Shown: positions 44,337-53,051, counted from the stretch's first letter. The stretch: DNA of 64,000 bases from an uncultured Acetatifactor sp. (GCA_910586215.1 CAJUGH010000008.1:62001-126000); one strand, 5' to 3'. The notes: generated by a model from the letters alone, not told the origin. Program-made: numbers and translations.

Positions 44337-45437
44337 CTACCATCCACCCCTCCACGTTCTTGTATACTTACACTGCGGATATCCGGAACACCCCAGGAAT
44401 TTCCCATGGATCCCTTCCCGCTCTCGCAATGGGCTGTCGCACCTGGGACATCTCTTCTGGTTTTCTGCATCATAGTCAAAGGGATGTCCCTCTGCGTCCA
44501 GCAGTTCTTCCGTCTGTAGGATCTGCCCCATGTCCGTCAGATTCCGATATATGCCCATGGGAATACAGTATACCGGCCGGCTCTTGTTCTGTGTCCCGGT
44601 AAAGGTGGTCTTCCTTGACTGCATAAAATACTTTTCGTAAGGTACCAGCCGTGAAACCCTGGCATATTTCCATTGCAGGCTCTCAACCCGTTCCAGATAA
44701 TCGAATATATTGGTGGTTGTCTTCCTGCTTGCATCTCTTTTGCCATTATATAATACCACATTAAAAATCTTCATCCCCGCACGTTCCAGCAGACTGTATC
44801 CGGTTTCAAGCTGGTAACAGTCCATTCCGAAAAAGGGATCTCCATGATACAGGAACTCATCCTTGAATTTGATCTCCAGGCACACCGGCATCCTGTCCAG
44901 TCCGCTTTCTGGCCGGACAAACAGGTCAATATTGCTGGTATAGAAATACTGGTTCAGGAACAGGTCTTCTATCTGGATGCTGCGTTCCAGGTCAGCGAGC
45001 ATATTCTCCTGCCTGTAATACCTGATGCACTTTTCCAGCTGCAGGATCTCGTCCTCTGTCAGATCTACCTGCCTTCGAAACTTCGGAATCCTCTCCAGGC
45101 CGTGCTGCCTGATAAAATCCTCCAGGTTCCAGCCTGTCCCCGTATCTATCTGACAGACCTGCCAGGTACCTCCCGGCAGATACAGCTGGTAACATTTCTG
45201 TCCCCTGGCTTCCAATAAACCTGCAATCTGTAGGTCCAGTTCCGACAGCTTCCCCTCCTCCACAAACCAGAAAACCTGCCCTTCCCGTGTCCTGGAGAAC
45301 CACCAGGCACCGGAAAAGGATACCTTACCCTTCAGGAAAGACTGCCGGAACAAATGCTCTGTCACATATCCACCGATGATCTTACTGCTTCGGTTGCCTA
45401 ATCGTCTTCTCTCTTCTTCCAATTCCTGGTTCGTCAT
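44337..45437 (-). CDS. PD-(D/E)XK-like nuclease with topoisomerase-type C4 zinc finger
   Basis: A 366-residue protein. D171 (SNID) and E188-I-K190 (CLEIKFKDE) form the spaced acidic-ExK pattern of PD-(D/E)XK nucleases, with a downstream Gln in DCYQLE. The C-terminus has C330-x2-C333-x16-C350-x5-C356 (CPRC ... GCSGYPQC), a topoisomerase I C4 zinc finger that binds single-stranded DNA. The N-terminal 120 residues are unassigned. The combination resembles NERD-type nuclease-related proteins but is not a clear NERD domain. Function in repair or in restriction of foreign DNA is inferred. Confidence 0.68.
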   Translation of the reverse strand: MTNQELEEERRRLGNRSSKIIGGYVTEHLFRQSFLKGKVSFSGAWWFSRTREGQVFWFVEEGKLSELDLQIAGLLEARGQKCYQLYLPGGTWQVCQIDTGTGWNLEDFIRQHGLERIPKFRRQVDLTEDEILQLEKCIRYYRQENMLADLERSIQIEDLFLNQYFYTSNIDLFVRPESGLDRMPVCLEIKFKDEFLYHGDPFFGMDCYQLETGYSLLERAGMKIFNVVLYNGKRDASRKTTTNIFDYLERVESLQWKYARVSRLVPYEKYFMQSRKTTFTGTQNKSRPVYCIPMGIYRNLTDMGQILQTEELLDAEGHPFDYDAENQKRCPRCDSPLREREGIHGKFLGCSGYPQCKYTRTWRGGW

Positions 45438-45472
45438 GAGTACCTCCCAAGTGTTTTTACAGCTTTTCCTTC

Positions 45473-45501
45473 ATTATGGATGGGTTCCACCGGAATGTCA
45501 A
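45473..45501 (-). promoter_or_regulatory. Promoter of the nuclease-like gene
   Basis: On the minus strand TTGACA (45496-45501), 17-bp spacer, CATAAT (45473-45478), about 35 bp upstream of the ATG at 45437. Confidence 0.65.
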
Positions 45502-45583
45502 ACAGTTCTTCCGTTACTTTTCACGGCCCTGCCGCTCAAAGTAACGTTCTTCCCCCTTGCGGAAGTCAAAATTTCCCAATAGC

Positions 45584-45613
45584 TTGCCAGGATCCTCCCT
45601 TATCCTGTATAAT
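45584..45613 (+). promoter_or_regulatory. Promoter of the LytTR regulator
   Basis: TTGCCA (45584-45589), 18-bp spacer, and TATAAT (45608-45613) with an upstream TG. About 95 bases of leader precede the ATG. Confidence 0.65.
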
Positions 45614-45710
45614 GACTTCACCAGACAGGGTTCGGGTCAGCACCCCCCTGCAAAGCAAAGGGCACTAAAGGTGCGCAGGAATCATAACAGAAAAGAAGGC
45701 GCAAATCATT

Positions 45711-46415
45711 ATGGCAACATACAATATTGCAATCTGTGAAGACGAAGAGGCCCAGGCTGCCTATCTGAAAAACCTGGTAACAGAATGGGCCGGATCCCGC
45801 AATCTTCCTACCCATATCCTGCATTTTCCAAATGGAGAGAGTTTTCTCTTCCGATATGAGGAGGATCCCTCCTTTGACATCCTGCTGCTGGATATTGAGA
45901 TGGGACAGGTAAGTGGCGTGGAACTTGCAAAAAGGATCCGGACCCGCAACCGGCAGATCCAGATTGTCTTTGTCACCGGTTATACTGAGTACCTGGCCCA
46001 GGGCTACGATGTAGAGGCCCTGCACTACCTGTTGAAACCAGTATCCCCAGAAAAGCTTTCTGCCGTCCTGGACCGGGCAGTAGAGCGGACCGCCACTGCA
46101 GGCCGCAGCCTTATCCTACAGCAGAACCATCGTACCCTGCGCATCCCCCTGGCAGAGATCCGATACCTGGAAGCACAGAAGAACTATACCTTGATCCATG
46201 CCCAGGAGACATATTCCGTGAAAATGCCCCTCTGTGAACTGGAACGGGAACTGGATGAAAGCTTTTTCAAGACAGGCCGATCCTATCTGGTGAACCTGCG
46301 GTATGTGAAATACGCCGAGCGGACGGAAGTCTGTCTGAAGGACGGCACCCTGGTGCCCCTTTCCCGGGGACTGTACAGGCAGATCAACCAGGCAATCATT
46401 GCCTATTTCCGCTGA
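45711..46415 (+). CDS. LytTR-family response regulator (AgrA type)
   Basis: A 234-residue regulator. The receiver domain has acidic pocket residues near 10-12 (CEDEE), phosphoacceptor D61 (LLLDIEM), and Lys of LLKPVSPEKL. The LytTR DNA-binding domain spans about 132-232 (LRIPLAEIRYLEAQKNYTLIHAQ, FFKTGRSYLVNLRYVKYAE). It is followed 132 bp later by a GHKL kinase on the same strand, then a pair of ABC exporters. This order is the usual two-component control of an exporter in Firmicutes. LytTR sites are direct repeats; I did not identify them. Confidence 0.92.
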   Translation: MATYNIAICEDEEAQAAYLKNLVTEWAGSRNLPTHILHFPNGESFLFRYEEDPSFDILLLDIEMGQVSGVELAKRIRTRNRQIQIVFVTGYTEYLAQGYDVEALHYLLKPVSPEKLSAVLDRAVERTATAGRSLILQQNHRTLRIPLAEIRYLEAQKNYTLIHAQETYSVKMPLCELERELDESFFKTGRSYLVNLRYVKYAERTEVCLKDGTLVPLSRGLYRQINQAIIAYFR

Positions 46416-46547
46416 TCTGACACACCACTCTGTCAGATACCTTCCCGCCGGACTGGTGCGGCCTAATGCCAGCCGCCAGATGAGGCAGCCATATCCAACA
46501 GATACCTAAATGCCAGGAACCGACACCAGGCACCCTAAGGAGGACAT

Positions 46548-47222
46548 ATGTGGATCCTATCCAGACTCATAGACCGGCACATTGCCGCCTACCAGGCCAA
46601 CCTGGTGGAAACCCATTATGCCGAGGTAGAGAACATGTACCAGCAGATGCGTGGCTGGCGCCATGATTACCGCAATCATATCCAGACCTTGAAAAGCTAT
46701 GCTTCCCAGGATGACATGGACGCCATCAGGCAGTACCTGGACGCACTGGACACCGATCTGTCTGCCGTGGACACCCTGGTCAAAACCGGCAATAAAATGA
46801 CGGACGCCATCCTGAACAGCAAGATCTCCCTGGCCAGATCCAGACAGATCAAGGTCCTGGCAGATGCTCATGTGCCAGTGGCCCTGACCACCTCTGAACT
46901 GGATCTGTGCATCCTCATCGGCAACCTTTTTGACAATGCCATTGAGGCCAGCATGGAACTACCCGAAGGGGAACGCCTGATCCGGGTCTACATGGACATG
47001 AAGAACACTCAGCTCTATATGGTATTCACCAATCTGACTGCCCGGAAAAAGCGGCAGAAGGAAAACGGACGTTTCCGCTCCACCAAGGGAGAAGGCCATG
47101 GTTTTGGCCTGGTGCGCATCGACACCATCGTGGAGCGCAACCACGGCTACCTGAACCGGGGCAGTGAAGACGGTGTCTTTTCCACAGAGATCCTGCTGCC
47201 GCAGGACGTGGACATCCCTTGA
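46548..47222 (+). CDS. Sensor-less GHKL histidine kinase
   Basis: A 224-residue AgrC-like kinase consisting only of the catalytic parts. H39 lies in RHDYRNH, the N box is NLFDNAIEA (about 126-134), and the G box is GHGFGL (about 184-189). The normal six-helix sensor is missing: ATG 46548 has AAGGAGG upstream and an in-frame TAA just before it, so the gene is not a misread longer one. With no membrane segment it must sense inside the cell or through a partner. A single gene pair with the LytTR regulator supports phosphotransfer between them. Confidence 0.85.
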   Translation: MWILSRLIDRHIAAYQANLVETHYAEVENMYQQMRGWRHDYRNHIQTLKSYASQDDMDAIRQYLDALDTDLSAVDTLVKTGNKMTDAILNSKISLARSRQIKVLADAHVPVALTTSELDLCILIGNLFDNAIEASMELPEGERLIRVYMDMKNTQLYMVFTNLTARKKRQKENGRFRSTKGEGHGFGLVRIDTIVERNHGYLNRGSEDGVFSTEILLPQDVDIP

Positions 47223-47225
47223 GGA

Positions 47226-47474
47226 TTATTCTGTCCAGTGCACCGTACAAAAGCCGTCAGCCCAGCCTACCTGGTCTATGATAGCCTTGTGTATCTCGAA
47301 GCAGGTACAGGGGAAATCCCGGAACCCCTCCTGCTCCTTCACCTGTGCAATGGCTTCCCTGGCCTTTGCCTCACAGGAGAAGACCCCGATCAGTTTTACC
47401 TCCTCATGTGTGCCATAGTCATCTGTCTGTTCGTGCCTATGCCATACCATAAAAACATCTGTCTGTTTCCCCAT
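47226..47474 (-). CDS. Small DUF7336-like protein
   Basis: Start taken at ATG 47474 (MGKQTDVFMVWHRHEQ, 82 residues) with GGAGG 11 bases upstream; ATG 47492 is an alternative. The sequence VFMVWHRHE ... EVKLIGVFSCEAKAREAIAQVKEQEGFRDFPCTCFEIHKA follows the DUF7336 pattern (short beta-alpha-beta protein of unknown role). It runs opposite to the two-component and exporter genes and fills the gap between them. The protein is soluble with no catalytic motif. Confidence 0.7.
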   Translation of the reverse strand: MGKQTDVFMVWHRHEQTDDYGTHEEVKLIGVFSCEAKAREAIAQVKEQEGFRDFPCTCFEIHKAIIDQVGWADGFCTVHWTE

Positions 47475-47680
47475 ATCTGCCGATACCTCCATTTGATCCT
47501 GCTGCAATTTATTTTTGTCAGATCTGCCAGACCTTTTCCCTGGCCATCTTTTACTTTTTGTCCCCCGTTTCCTACCACTTGTCCTCAGATGCCCCGCACC
47601 TGCCCATTTCATGTTACAATACAGGAACAAAAACAAATCCATGCCATGCACCTGTATCTGCCCACAGCAGGAAACAATCC

Positions 47681-47693
47681 AGTACACTGTACT
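47681..47693. promoter_or_regulatory. Palindrome at the exporter promoter
   Basis: AGTACA-C-TGTACT is a perfect odd-centred palindrome. It overlaps the TTGAAA (47693-47698) of a plausible promoter (AATATT 17 bp on) upstream of the first ABC gene. The minus-strand DUF7336-like gene also starts from this area. Confidence 0.45.
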
Positions 47694-47745
47694 TGAAAAA
47701 CAACATCAGACAGCAAATATTGTAAGACAACAAGGAGGGATCCAC

Positions 47746-49698
47746 ATGCACAAACCCTTAAAACCCAAATATCACATGGCCTCAAATATCCTCTTCATGA
47801 TCCGGGAGGCCTGCCACACCTGCAAAAGCGTCCTCCTCTTCGTGATCCTGCTCACCCTGGCCGGGGTAGGAATCAACCTGCTGGAGTTGTATGTAACCCC
47901 GGCTGTCCTGCGGACACTGGAACAGGCAGGGAGCCTGACGGATCTTCTGTGGGTCATCGCCGCTTTTGCAGGAGGACTCCTGCTTCTGGATGCTGCAAGA
48001 CGTTACCTGGAAGCCAATGTGAGTATAGGCCGGATCACCGTGCGCCTGCAGCTGGTCTTAAAGCTCCATGACAAGATGTGCCAGACCTCCTATCCCCACA
48101 TGGAGGATCCCTGCTTTCTGGATCGGATGAACCAGTCCATGGATGTGTGCTTCAACAATGTCTCTCCTGCGGAGAAAATCTGGGAGGATCTGACAGTCCT
48201 GTTCATCAATGTGATAAGCCTGGTGCTCTGGCTGACTGTATTGTCCTCCCTGCATCCTGCCATCGTGGCCCTGACCCTTCTCCTCTCCCTGGCAGACTAC
48301 GCGGTTGCCACCAGGCTGGGCAGATGGGGCTATCTCCACCGGGATAAGGAGGCCCGGTATGTCCACCAGATGGACTATGCCACCAGGCTGGCCAAGGATT
48401 ACAGGCTGGCCAAGGATCTGCGTATCTTCGGCATGGGATCCTGGATCCAGGACATGTACCAGGGCGCCATGCAGCTTTACCAGGACTACCACGGAAAAGT
48501 CCAGCGGTCCTACCTGTTAGCCGATATCTTCGGCATATTGCTGTCCTTCCTTCGGAATGGGATCGCCTATCTTTACTTGATCTTCCTGGTCACAGAACCC
48601 GGATCAGGCCTGGATGGCGCCGGGTTTGTACTCTATTTCACTGCCCTGGGCGGCTTTACCGGGCAGGTGGCACAGATCCTGTCCCAGCTGACCCTGCTCC
48701 ACCGCAAAAGCCTTTCCCTGTCCCTCTTTAGGGAATTCCTGGACAGTGAAGAACCCTTTGCCTTTGAGGACGGCCTTCCCCTGTCCTCCTCCCCCGGCAA
48801 ATCCTGTGAACTGACCCTGGAACATGTATCCTTCCGATACCCCGGCGCCCAGGAAGATACCCTGCATGATATCAGCCTCACCATCCGTCCCGGGGAAAAA
48901 CTGGCTGTCGTAGGCTGTAATGGTGCCGGGAAGACCACCCTGATCAAACTACTCTGCGGCTTCTACGACCCCACCCAGGGAAAAGTCCTGCTAAACGGGG
49001 AAGATATCCGGCCCTGCAACCGCCGGGACTATTACCAGCACTTCTCCCTGGTGTCCCAGAATTTCTCTGCCATGGCTGCCTCCATCGCCGAGAATGTGGC
49101 CCAGGCTGTCATGCCAGAGCCTGTACAGGAACCAGGTCCGGCGGGCAATACTTCATATGGAAAGCATGCCAAAGGTGCCACCCCCTTCCCAGGCCTCCCC
49201 TCCGGCAGCCCGCCCCTGGATCTGGAGAAAGTAAGACACTGCATCCGGCTGGCAGGACTGGCTGAAAAAGTGGAATCCCTGCCAGAAGGCTATCATACCA
49301 CCCTGAATAAACAGGTCTTTGACGATGCCGCAGAACTCTCCGGCGGACAGCTGCAACGTCTGATGCTGGCCAGGGCACTCTACCAGGACCGCCCCATCAT
49401 GGTGCTGGACGAGCCCACAGCCGCCCTGGACCCGCTGGCAGAGCACGACATCTACCAGAAATACAATGAACTGACGGCAGGCCGCACGTCCATCTTCATC
49501 TCCCACAGGCTGGCCTCCACCCGGTTCTGTGACCGAATCATCCTGCTGGAAGACGGCCATATCACGGAAACCGGCACCCATGAGGAACTGCTGGCCCTGG
49601 GGGGACACTACGCAGCCCTGTTCCAGGTCCAGGGCCGCTATTACAACGCCGGACCAGATGTACACGGTTCCAGCCTTGCTGCAGGTTCTGACGAATAA
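47746..49698 (+). CDS. ABC exporter half-transporter (TMD-NBD) 1
   Basis: Start at ATG 47746 with AAGGAGG upstream, giving 650 residues; the long upstream frame has no ribosome binding site and overlaps the opposite gene. Six membrane helices (about 25-320) precede the ATPase. Walker A GCNGAGKT is at 390-397, the signature LSGGQ at 531-535, and Walker B is IMVLDEPTAALDP. An unusual insertion of about 35 residues rich in Pro and Gly (EPVQEPGPAGNTSYG ...) lies between the Q loop and the signature. There is no C39 peptidase domain, so it is not a typical bacteriocin processor. Confidence 0.9.
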   Translation: MHKPLKPKYHMASNILFMIREACHTCKSVLLFVILLTLAGVGINLLELYVTPAVLRTLEQAGSLTDLLWVIAAFAGGLLLLDAARRYLEANVSIGRITVRLQLVLKLHDKMCQTSYPHMEDPCFLDRMNQSMDVCFNNVSPAEKIWEDLTVLFINVISLVLWLTVLSSLHPAIVALTLLLSLADYAVATRLGRWGYLHRDKEARYVHQMDYATRLAKDYRLAKDLRIFGMGSWIQDMYQGAMQLYQDYHGKVQRSYLLADIFGILLSFLRNGIAYLYLIFLVTEPGSGLDGAGFVLYFTALGGFTGQVAQILSQLTLLHRKSLSLSLFREFLDSEEPFAFEDGLPLSSSPGKSCELTLEHVSFRYPGAQEDTLHDISLTIRPGEKLAVVGCNGAGKTTLIKLLCGFYDPTQGKVLLNGEDIRPCNRRDYYQHFSLVSQNFSAMAASIAENVAQAVMPEPVQEPGPAGNTSYGKHAKGATPFPGLPSGSPPLDLEKVRHCIRLAGLAEKVESLPEGYHTTLNKQVFDDAAELSGGQLQRLMLARALYQDRPIMVLDEPTAALDPLAEHDIYQKYNELTAGRTSIFISHRLASTRFCDRIILLEDGHITETGTHEELLALGGHYAALFQVQGRYYNAGPDVHGSSLAAGSDE

Positions 49699-49777
49699 TA
49701 TCCATCCAAAGAAATGAGCAACTGTAACCCGGCTTGCGGCTCCATGCACAGACAAAATTCCAGGGAGGAAACAACTT

Positions 49778-51682
49778 ATGAAACAACATCACAGACACAC
49801 CGGTCCCACCTTAGGAAAAAAGCCGAAAGAAAGCGGGCTTCTGGCCAGTCTCCTGCTGTGGAGACGCGCTTTCTGTCTCTGGTGGAAAGCAGATCCCCGG
49901 CTGTTTACTTCCACGGCTGCCCTGCTCCTGTTCCAGACCCTGTCCCCTTATGTGACCATCTATTTTACGGCGCGGCTCTTAAATGAGATCACCGGAGCCT
50001 GCAGACGGGAAGTCCTGTTCTCCCTTACAGGATATGTACTGCTGTCCACAGCCGTACTGGCCCTGGGGAGTGCCTTGTTCACCCGGCGCAGGAACACTTT
50101 GTATGCGGCCTGCTGGCAGAAAAAGGATCAGTTTGTGATACAAAAACTCCTACAGATGGATTTTGAAGCATTAGAGCAGCCCCATACCCACGAACTGATC
50201 GCAAAAATAGAGCAGGGGCAGAATTTCGGCGGCTGGGGGATCCTGCGCTCCGCGAACCAGTTCCAGGACCTGGCAGGCAGCCTGGTCCAGATTCTGGGAG
50301 CCATTATCCTATGTATCACCCTGTTTACCAGGAAGATCCCCGCCGGGCACAGCCTGTCCCTTCTCAACCATCCCCTGTTCCTGTTGGTCCTGGCCACTGG
50401 CCTGGTGGGAATGACCATACTATCCCCCAGGCTCATTAACAGGGCCGATTCCTTCTGGTCCTCCTTCTACAAGACTTCCACCCAGGGAAACCGGATCTAT
50501 ATGTTCCACTTCCGGACCGGCATGGAGCAGGACCGGGCCATGGATATGCGGATCTACAGACAGGACCTGCTTGCACGGAACTATCTGGGATATGCCGCCT
50601 GCGACTTCGCCCCCGGTTCCTATGCGGACAGGTACTGGCACAGGAAGGGAGGGGCCTACTACGCCCTCTCCGCAGTCGTCTCCCGTCTCTTCACCGGTTT
50701 TGTCTATATGTATGTCTGCATGAAAGCCTGGGCAGGGGCCTTTGGCATCGGTGACCTTGCCCGGTATGTATCTGCCATCACCGCCCTCTCTGCCGGAGTG
50801 TCTTCCCTGCTGTACTGCCTGGGCAGTATCCGGAACAATGCGCCTTTCCTGCAGACAGAGTTCTCCTTCCTGGATATCCCGGATCGGATGTACCAGGGCA
50901 GTATCTGTGTAGAAAAACGCACTGACAGGAAATATGATGTGGAATTCCGGGATGTCTCCTTCCGGTATCCCGGCAGTAAAACTTACGCCCTGCGCCATGT
51001 CTCCCTGCGTTTCCAGATAGGAGAGCGGCTGGCCGTGGTGGGGGAAAACGGCTCCGGCAAAACCACCATGATCAAACTCCTGTGCCGTCTTTACGATCCC
51101 ACAGAAGGAGAGATCCTGCTAAACGGCATCAATATCCGCAAATATGACTACCGGGAATACCAGCAGGTCTTCTCCGTGGTGTTCCAGGACTTCAGGCTCC
51201 CCGCTTACGGCCTTGGGGCCAATGTGGCAGGCAGTACCCATTACAATGCCGCAAAGGCCAGGCGCTGCCTGGAAGACGCAGGACTCTCCCCCTGGCTTGC
51301 AGGCCTTCCCGATGGTCTGGATACCTGTATCGGAAGGGAATTTGACGAAAACGGGATAGCATTCTCCGGCGGCGAGTTACAGAAGATCGCCATTGCCAGG
51401 GCACTGTACAAAGACGCTCCCTTTCTTATCCTGGACGAACCCACAGCCGCCTTGGATCCCGTTGCAGAGGCCCAGATCTACGCCAGTTTCAACACCCTGG
51501 TACAGGACAAGACTGCCGTGTATATCAGCCACCGACTGTCCTCCTGCCGGTTCTGTGACAGGATTGCCGTATTCGACAGGGGCACCCTGGTACAATGCGG
51601 CAGCCACCAGGAACTGGTATCCCAGACAGATGGCAAATATTATGCCCTGTGGCAGGCCCAGGCCCAGTATTACCAGACCTGA
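49778..51682 (+). CDS. ABC exporter half-transporter (TMD-NBD) 2
   Basis: A 634-residue partner of the upstream exporter, 79 bp after it, with GGGAGGAAAC upstream. Its helices (about 40-320) precede an ATPase with Walker A GENGSGKT (422-429), signature FSGGE (529-533) and Walker B FLILDEPTAALDP. Both half-transporters have complete ATP sites, so the dimer may be symmetric in activity. The substrate is unknown; neighbouring LytTR/GHKL genes suggest a peptide or drug. The 3' end is followed by 38-bp tandem repeats and a terminator. Confidence 0.9.
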   Translation: MKQHHRHTGPTLGKKPKESGLLASLLLWRRAFCLWWKADPRLFTSTAALLLFQTLSPYVTIYFTARLLNEITGACRREVLFSLTGYVLLSTAVLALGSALFTRRRNTLYAACWQKKDQFVIQKLLQMDFEALEQPHTHELIAKIEQGQNFGGWGILRSANQFQDLAGSLVQILGAIILCITLFTRKIPAGHSLSLLNHPLFLLVLATGLVGMTILSPRLINRADSFWSSFYKTSTQGNRIYMFHFRTGMEQDRAMDMRIYRQDLLARNYLGYAACDFAPGSYADRYWHRKGGAYYALSAVVSRLFTGFVYMYVCMKAWAGAFGIGDLARYVSAITALSAGVSSLLYCLGSIRNNAPFLQTEFSFLDIPDRMYQGSICVEKRTDRKYDVEFRDVSFRYPGSKTYALRHVSLRFQIGERLAVVGENGSGKTTMIKLLCRLYDPTEGEILLNGINIRKYDYREYQQVFSVVFQDFRLPAYGLGANVAGSTHYNAAKARRCLEDAGLSPWLAGLPDGLDTCIGREFDENGIAFSGGELQKIAIARALYKDAPFLILDEPTAALDPVAEAQIYASFNTLVQDKTAVYISHRLSSCRFCDRIAVFDRGTLVQCGSHQELVSQTDGKYYALWQAQAQYYQT

Positions 51683-51711
51683 CTGATACCACACAGCCGA
51701 CCTGCGCAAAT

Positions 51712-51919
51712 ATTCCTGCCAGACGCCAGATCATCCGACCTATACCAATGCTCCTGCCAGACGCCAGATCATCCGACCTATACCAATGCTCCTGCCAGAC
51801 GCCAGATCATCCAACATATACCAATGCTCCTGCCAGACACCAGATCATCCGGCTTATGCAAATGTTCCTGCCAGACACCAGATCATCCAATATATACCAA
51901 TGCTCCTGCCAGATGCAAG
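51712..51919. repeat. 38-bp tandem repeat, five full copies and a part
   Basis: Units of 38 bp (GCTCCTGCCAGACGCCAGAT and 18 more bases) start at 51712, 51750, 51788, 51826, 51864 and 51902. The first three are nearly identical and later ones diverge. Copies abut directly with no spacers. It fills most of the 358-bp gene-free region 51683-52040, with the terminator in the rest. Confidence 0.9.
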
Positions 51920-51935
51920 ATGTCCCGGCTACAAA

Positions 51936-51975
51936 ACAGCCCCGGAACCATTCCGGGGCTGTCTCTCCATCCTCT
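51936..51975. terminator. Bidirectional terminator between exporter and HPF genes
   Basis: A perfect 12-bp stem ACAGCCCCGGAA/TTCCGGGGCTGT (51936-51962) with a CCA loop. On the minus strand it is followed by TTTTGT and serves the HPF gene; on the plus strand a pyrimidine-rich CTCTTTTCTTTT stretch follows. Confidence 0.8.
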
Positions 51976-52040
51976 TTTCTTTTCCTCCTACTTTTCTTCC
52001 AGCCAGCCGCCGCAATACATATGGGCGCCCTCCGGCCCTG

Positions 52041-52568
52041 TCAGACTTCCGGCTCGATGAGTCCGTAGGTATCTCCTTTTCTCTTGTACACCACATTTAC
52101 CTGGTCTGTCTCCGCATTGTTAAATACGAAGAAACTGTGTCCCAGCAGTTCCATCTGGATACAGGCATCTTCCGGATACATGGGCTTGATGTCAAATTTC
52201 TTCGTGCGAACAATCTTCACTTCCTCATCGTCCATGTAATCATTTTCCACATACATCTTACTGAAGGAACCGGATGCCTGCTGCCTGTCCACGATCTTGG
52301 TCTTGTACTTCTTGAGCTGGCGCTCTATGATCTCCTCCACCAGGTCAATGGACACATACATATCATTGCTGACCTGTTCGGAACGGATGATATTGCCCTT
52401 CACGGGAATCGTCACCTCAATCTTCTGGCGGTCCTTCTCCACGCTTAAGGTCACGTGGGCTTCCGTATCAGGGTTGAAGTATTTCTCCAGCTTGCCTACC
52501 TTCTCCTCCACAGCTGCCCTCAGTCCAGGTGTAACTTCGATATTCCTGCCTACAATGATGAATTTCAT
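52041..52568 (-). CDS. hpf: Long-form ribosome hibernation-promoting factor
   Basis: Start at ATG 52568 (MKFIIVGRNIEVTPGL), with AAGGGGTG seven bases upstream; a GTG three codons earlier overlaps that site. The 175-residue product has an N-terminal ribosome-binding domain (1-100: LRAAVEEKVGKLEKYF, KIEVTIPVKGNIIRSEQVSNDMY) and the C-terminal dimerisation domain (IVRTKKFDIKPMYPEDACIQMELLGHSFFVFNNAETDQVNVVYKRKGDTYGLIEP). It dimerises 70S ribosomes into 100S particles in stationary phase. Its promoter is TTGCAA-N18-TATAAT. Confidence 0.97.
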   Translation of the reverse strand: MKFIIVGRNIEVTPGLRAAVEEKVGKLEKYFNPDTEAHVTLSVEKDRQKIEVTIPVKGNIIRSEQVSNDMYVSIDLVEEIIERQLKKYKTKIVDRQQASGSFSKMYVENDYMDDEEVKIVRTKKFDIKPMYPEDACIQMELLGHSFFVFNNAETDQVNVVYKRKGDTYGLIEPEV

Positions 52569-52631
52569 ACGGATCACCCCTTCGGTAGTTTATAGTTGTT
52601 CCAAGGTCCAGTTCCTGCCTTGCATGAAGTT

Positions 52632-52661
52632 ATTATACCATGTCCCCTCCTGTCTTTGCAA
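52632..52661 (-). promoter_or_regulatory. hpf promoter
   Basis: Minus strand -35 TTGCAA (52656-52661), 18-bp spacer, -10 TATAAT (52632-52637). The leader to the ATG is about 55 bases. The TTGACA-N7-TGTCAA dyad lies 27 bp upstream of the -35. Confidence 0.65.
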
Positions 52662-52812
52662 TAATTTTCAGATTAATTTACCTGTTTTTGACATTATGTC
52701 TGTCAACCATATTTCTGTTTTTTTCTGTTCTAAAACGGATTTTAGGACAACTCCACAAAACATCCGTTCTACATTTCCGCTGTTATTTCTGGTATACAAA
52801 TACCGCAAAACC

Positions 52813-52883
52813 TGTGGATAATGTGCATAACCTGGTGTATAAAACAAAAATACAGCTTTTTCGGACATTCCCCCTGTGGATAA
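52813..52883. promoter_or_regulatory. Cluster of DnaA-box-like sites
   Basis: TGTGGATAA, the exact complement of the DnaA box TTATCCACA, occurs at 52813-52821 and 52875-52883. TGTGCATAA follows the first directly (52822-52830) and GGTGTATAA lies three bases on (52834-52842). All point the same way. This may be a DnaA-controlled promoter or titration site. Confidence 0.5.
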
Positions 52884-53051
52884 CTTTCCCACAGTCGTCC
52901 CCTTCCCTGGTCGGTATCCCGTACATTCATATGATTTTGTGCATTCTGCACAGTCCCGGATTGTCAATGCTTTTTTCCCAAAAAATAATATTTTGACAAA
53001 TTGCATAATTCTCGTACCTTTTCACGGAATGACGCCGCAAGGTGTTTTTGT

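Noticed and set aside
47475..47687. N-terminal extension of the DUF7336-like protein
   Set aside because: The added part is basic, unstructured and lies across the exporter promoter; the family begins at the later ATG.
51712..51919. Possible CRISPR array
   Set aside because: The 38-bp units follow one another with no spacers, and no cas gene is in the window.
52813..52883. Possible chromosomal replication origin
   Set aside because: No dnaA, dnaN, recF or rpmH gene lies nearby, and only two sites match exactly.
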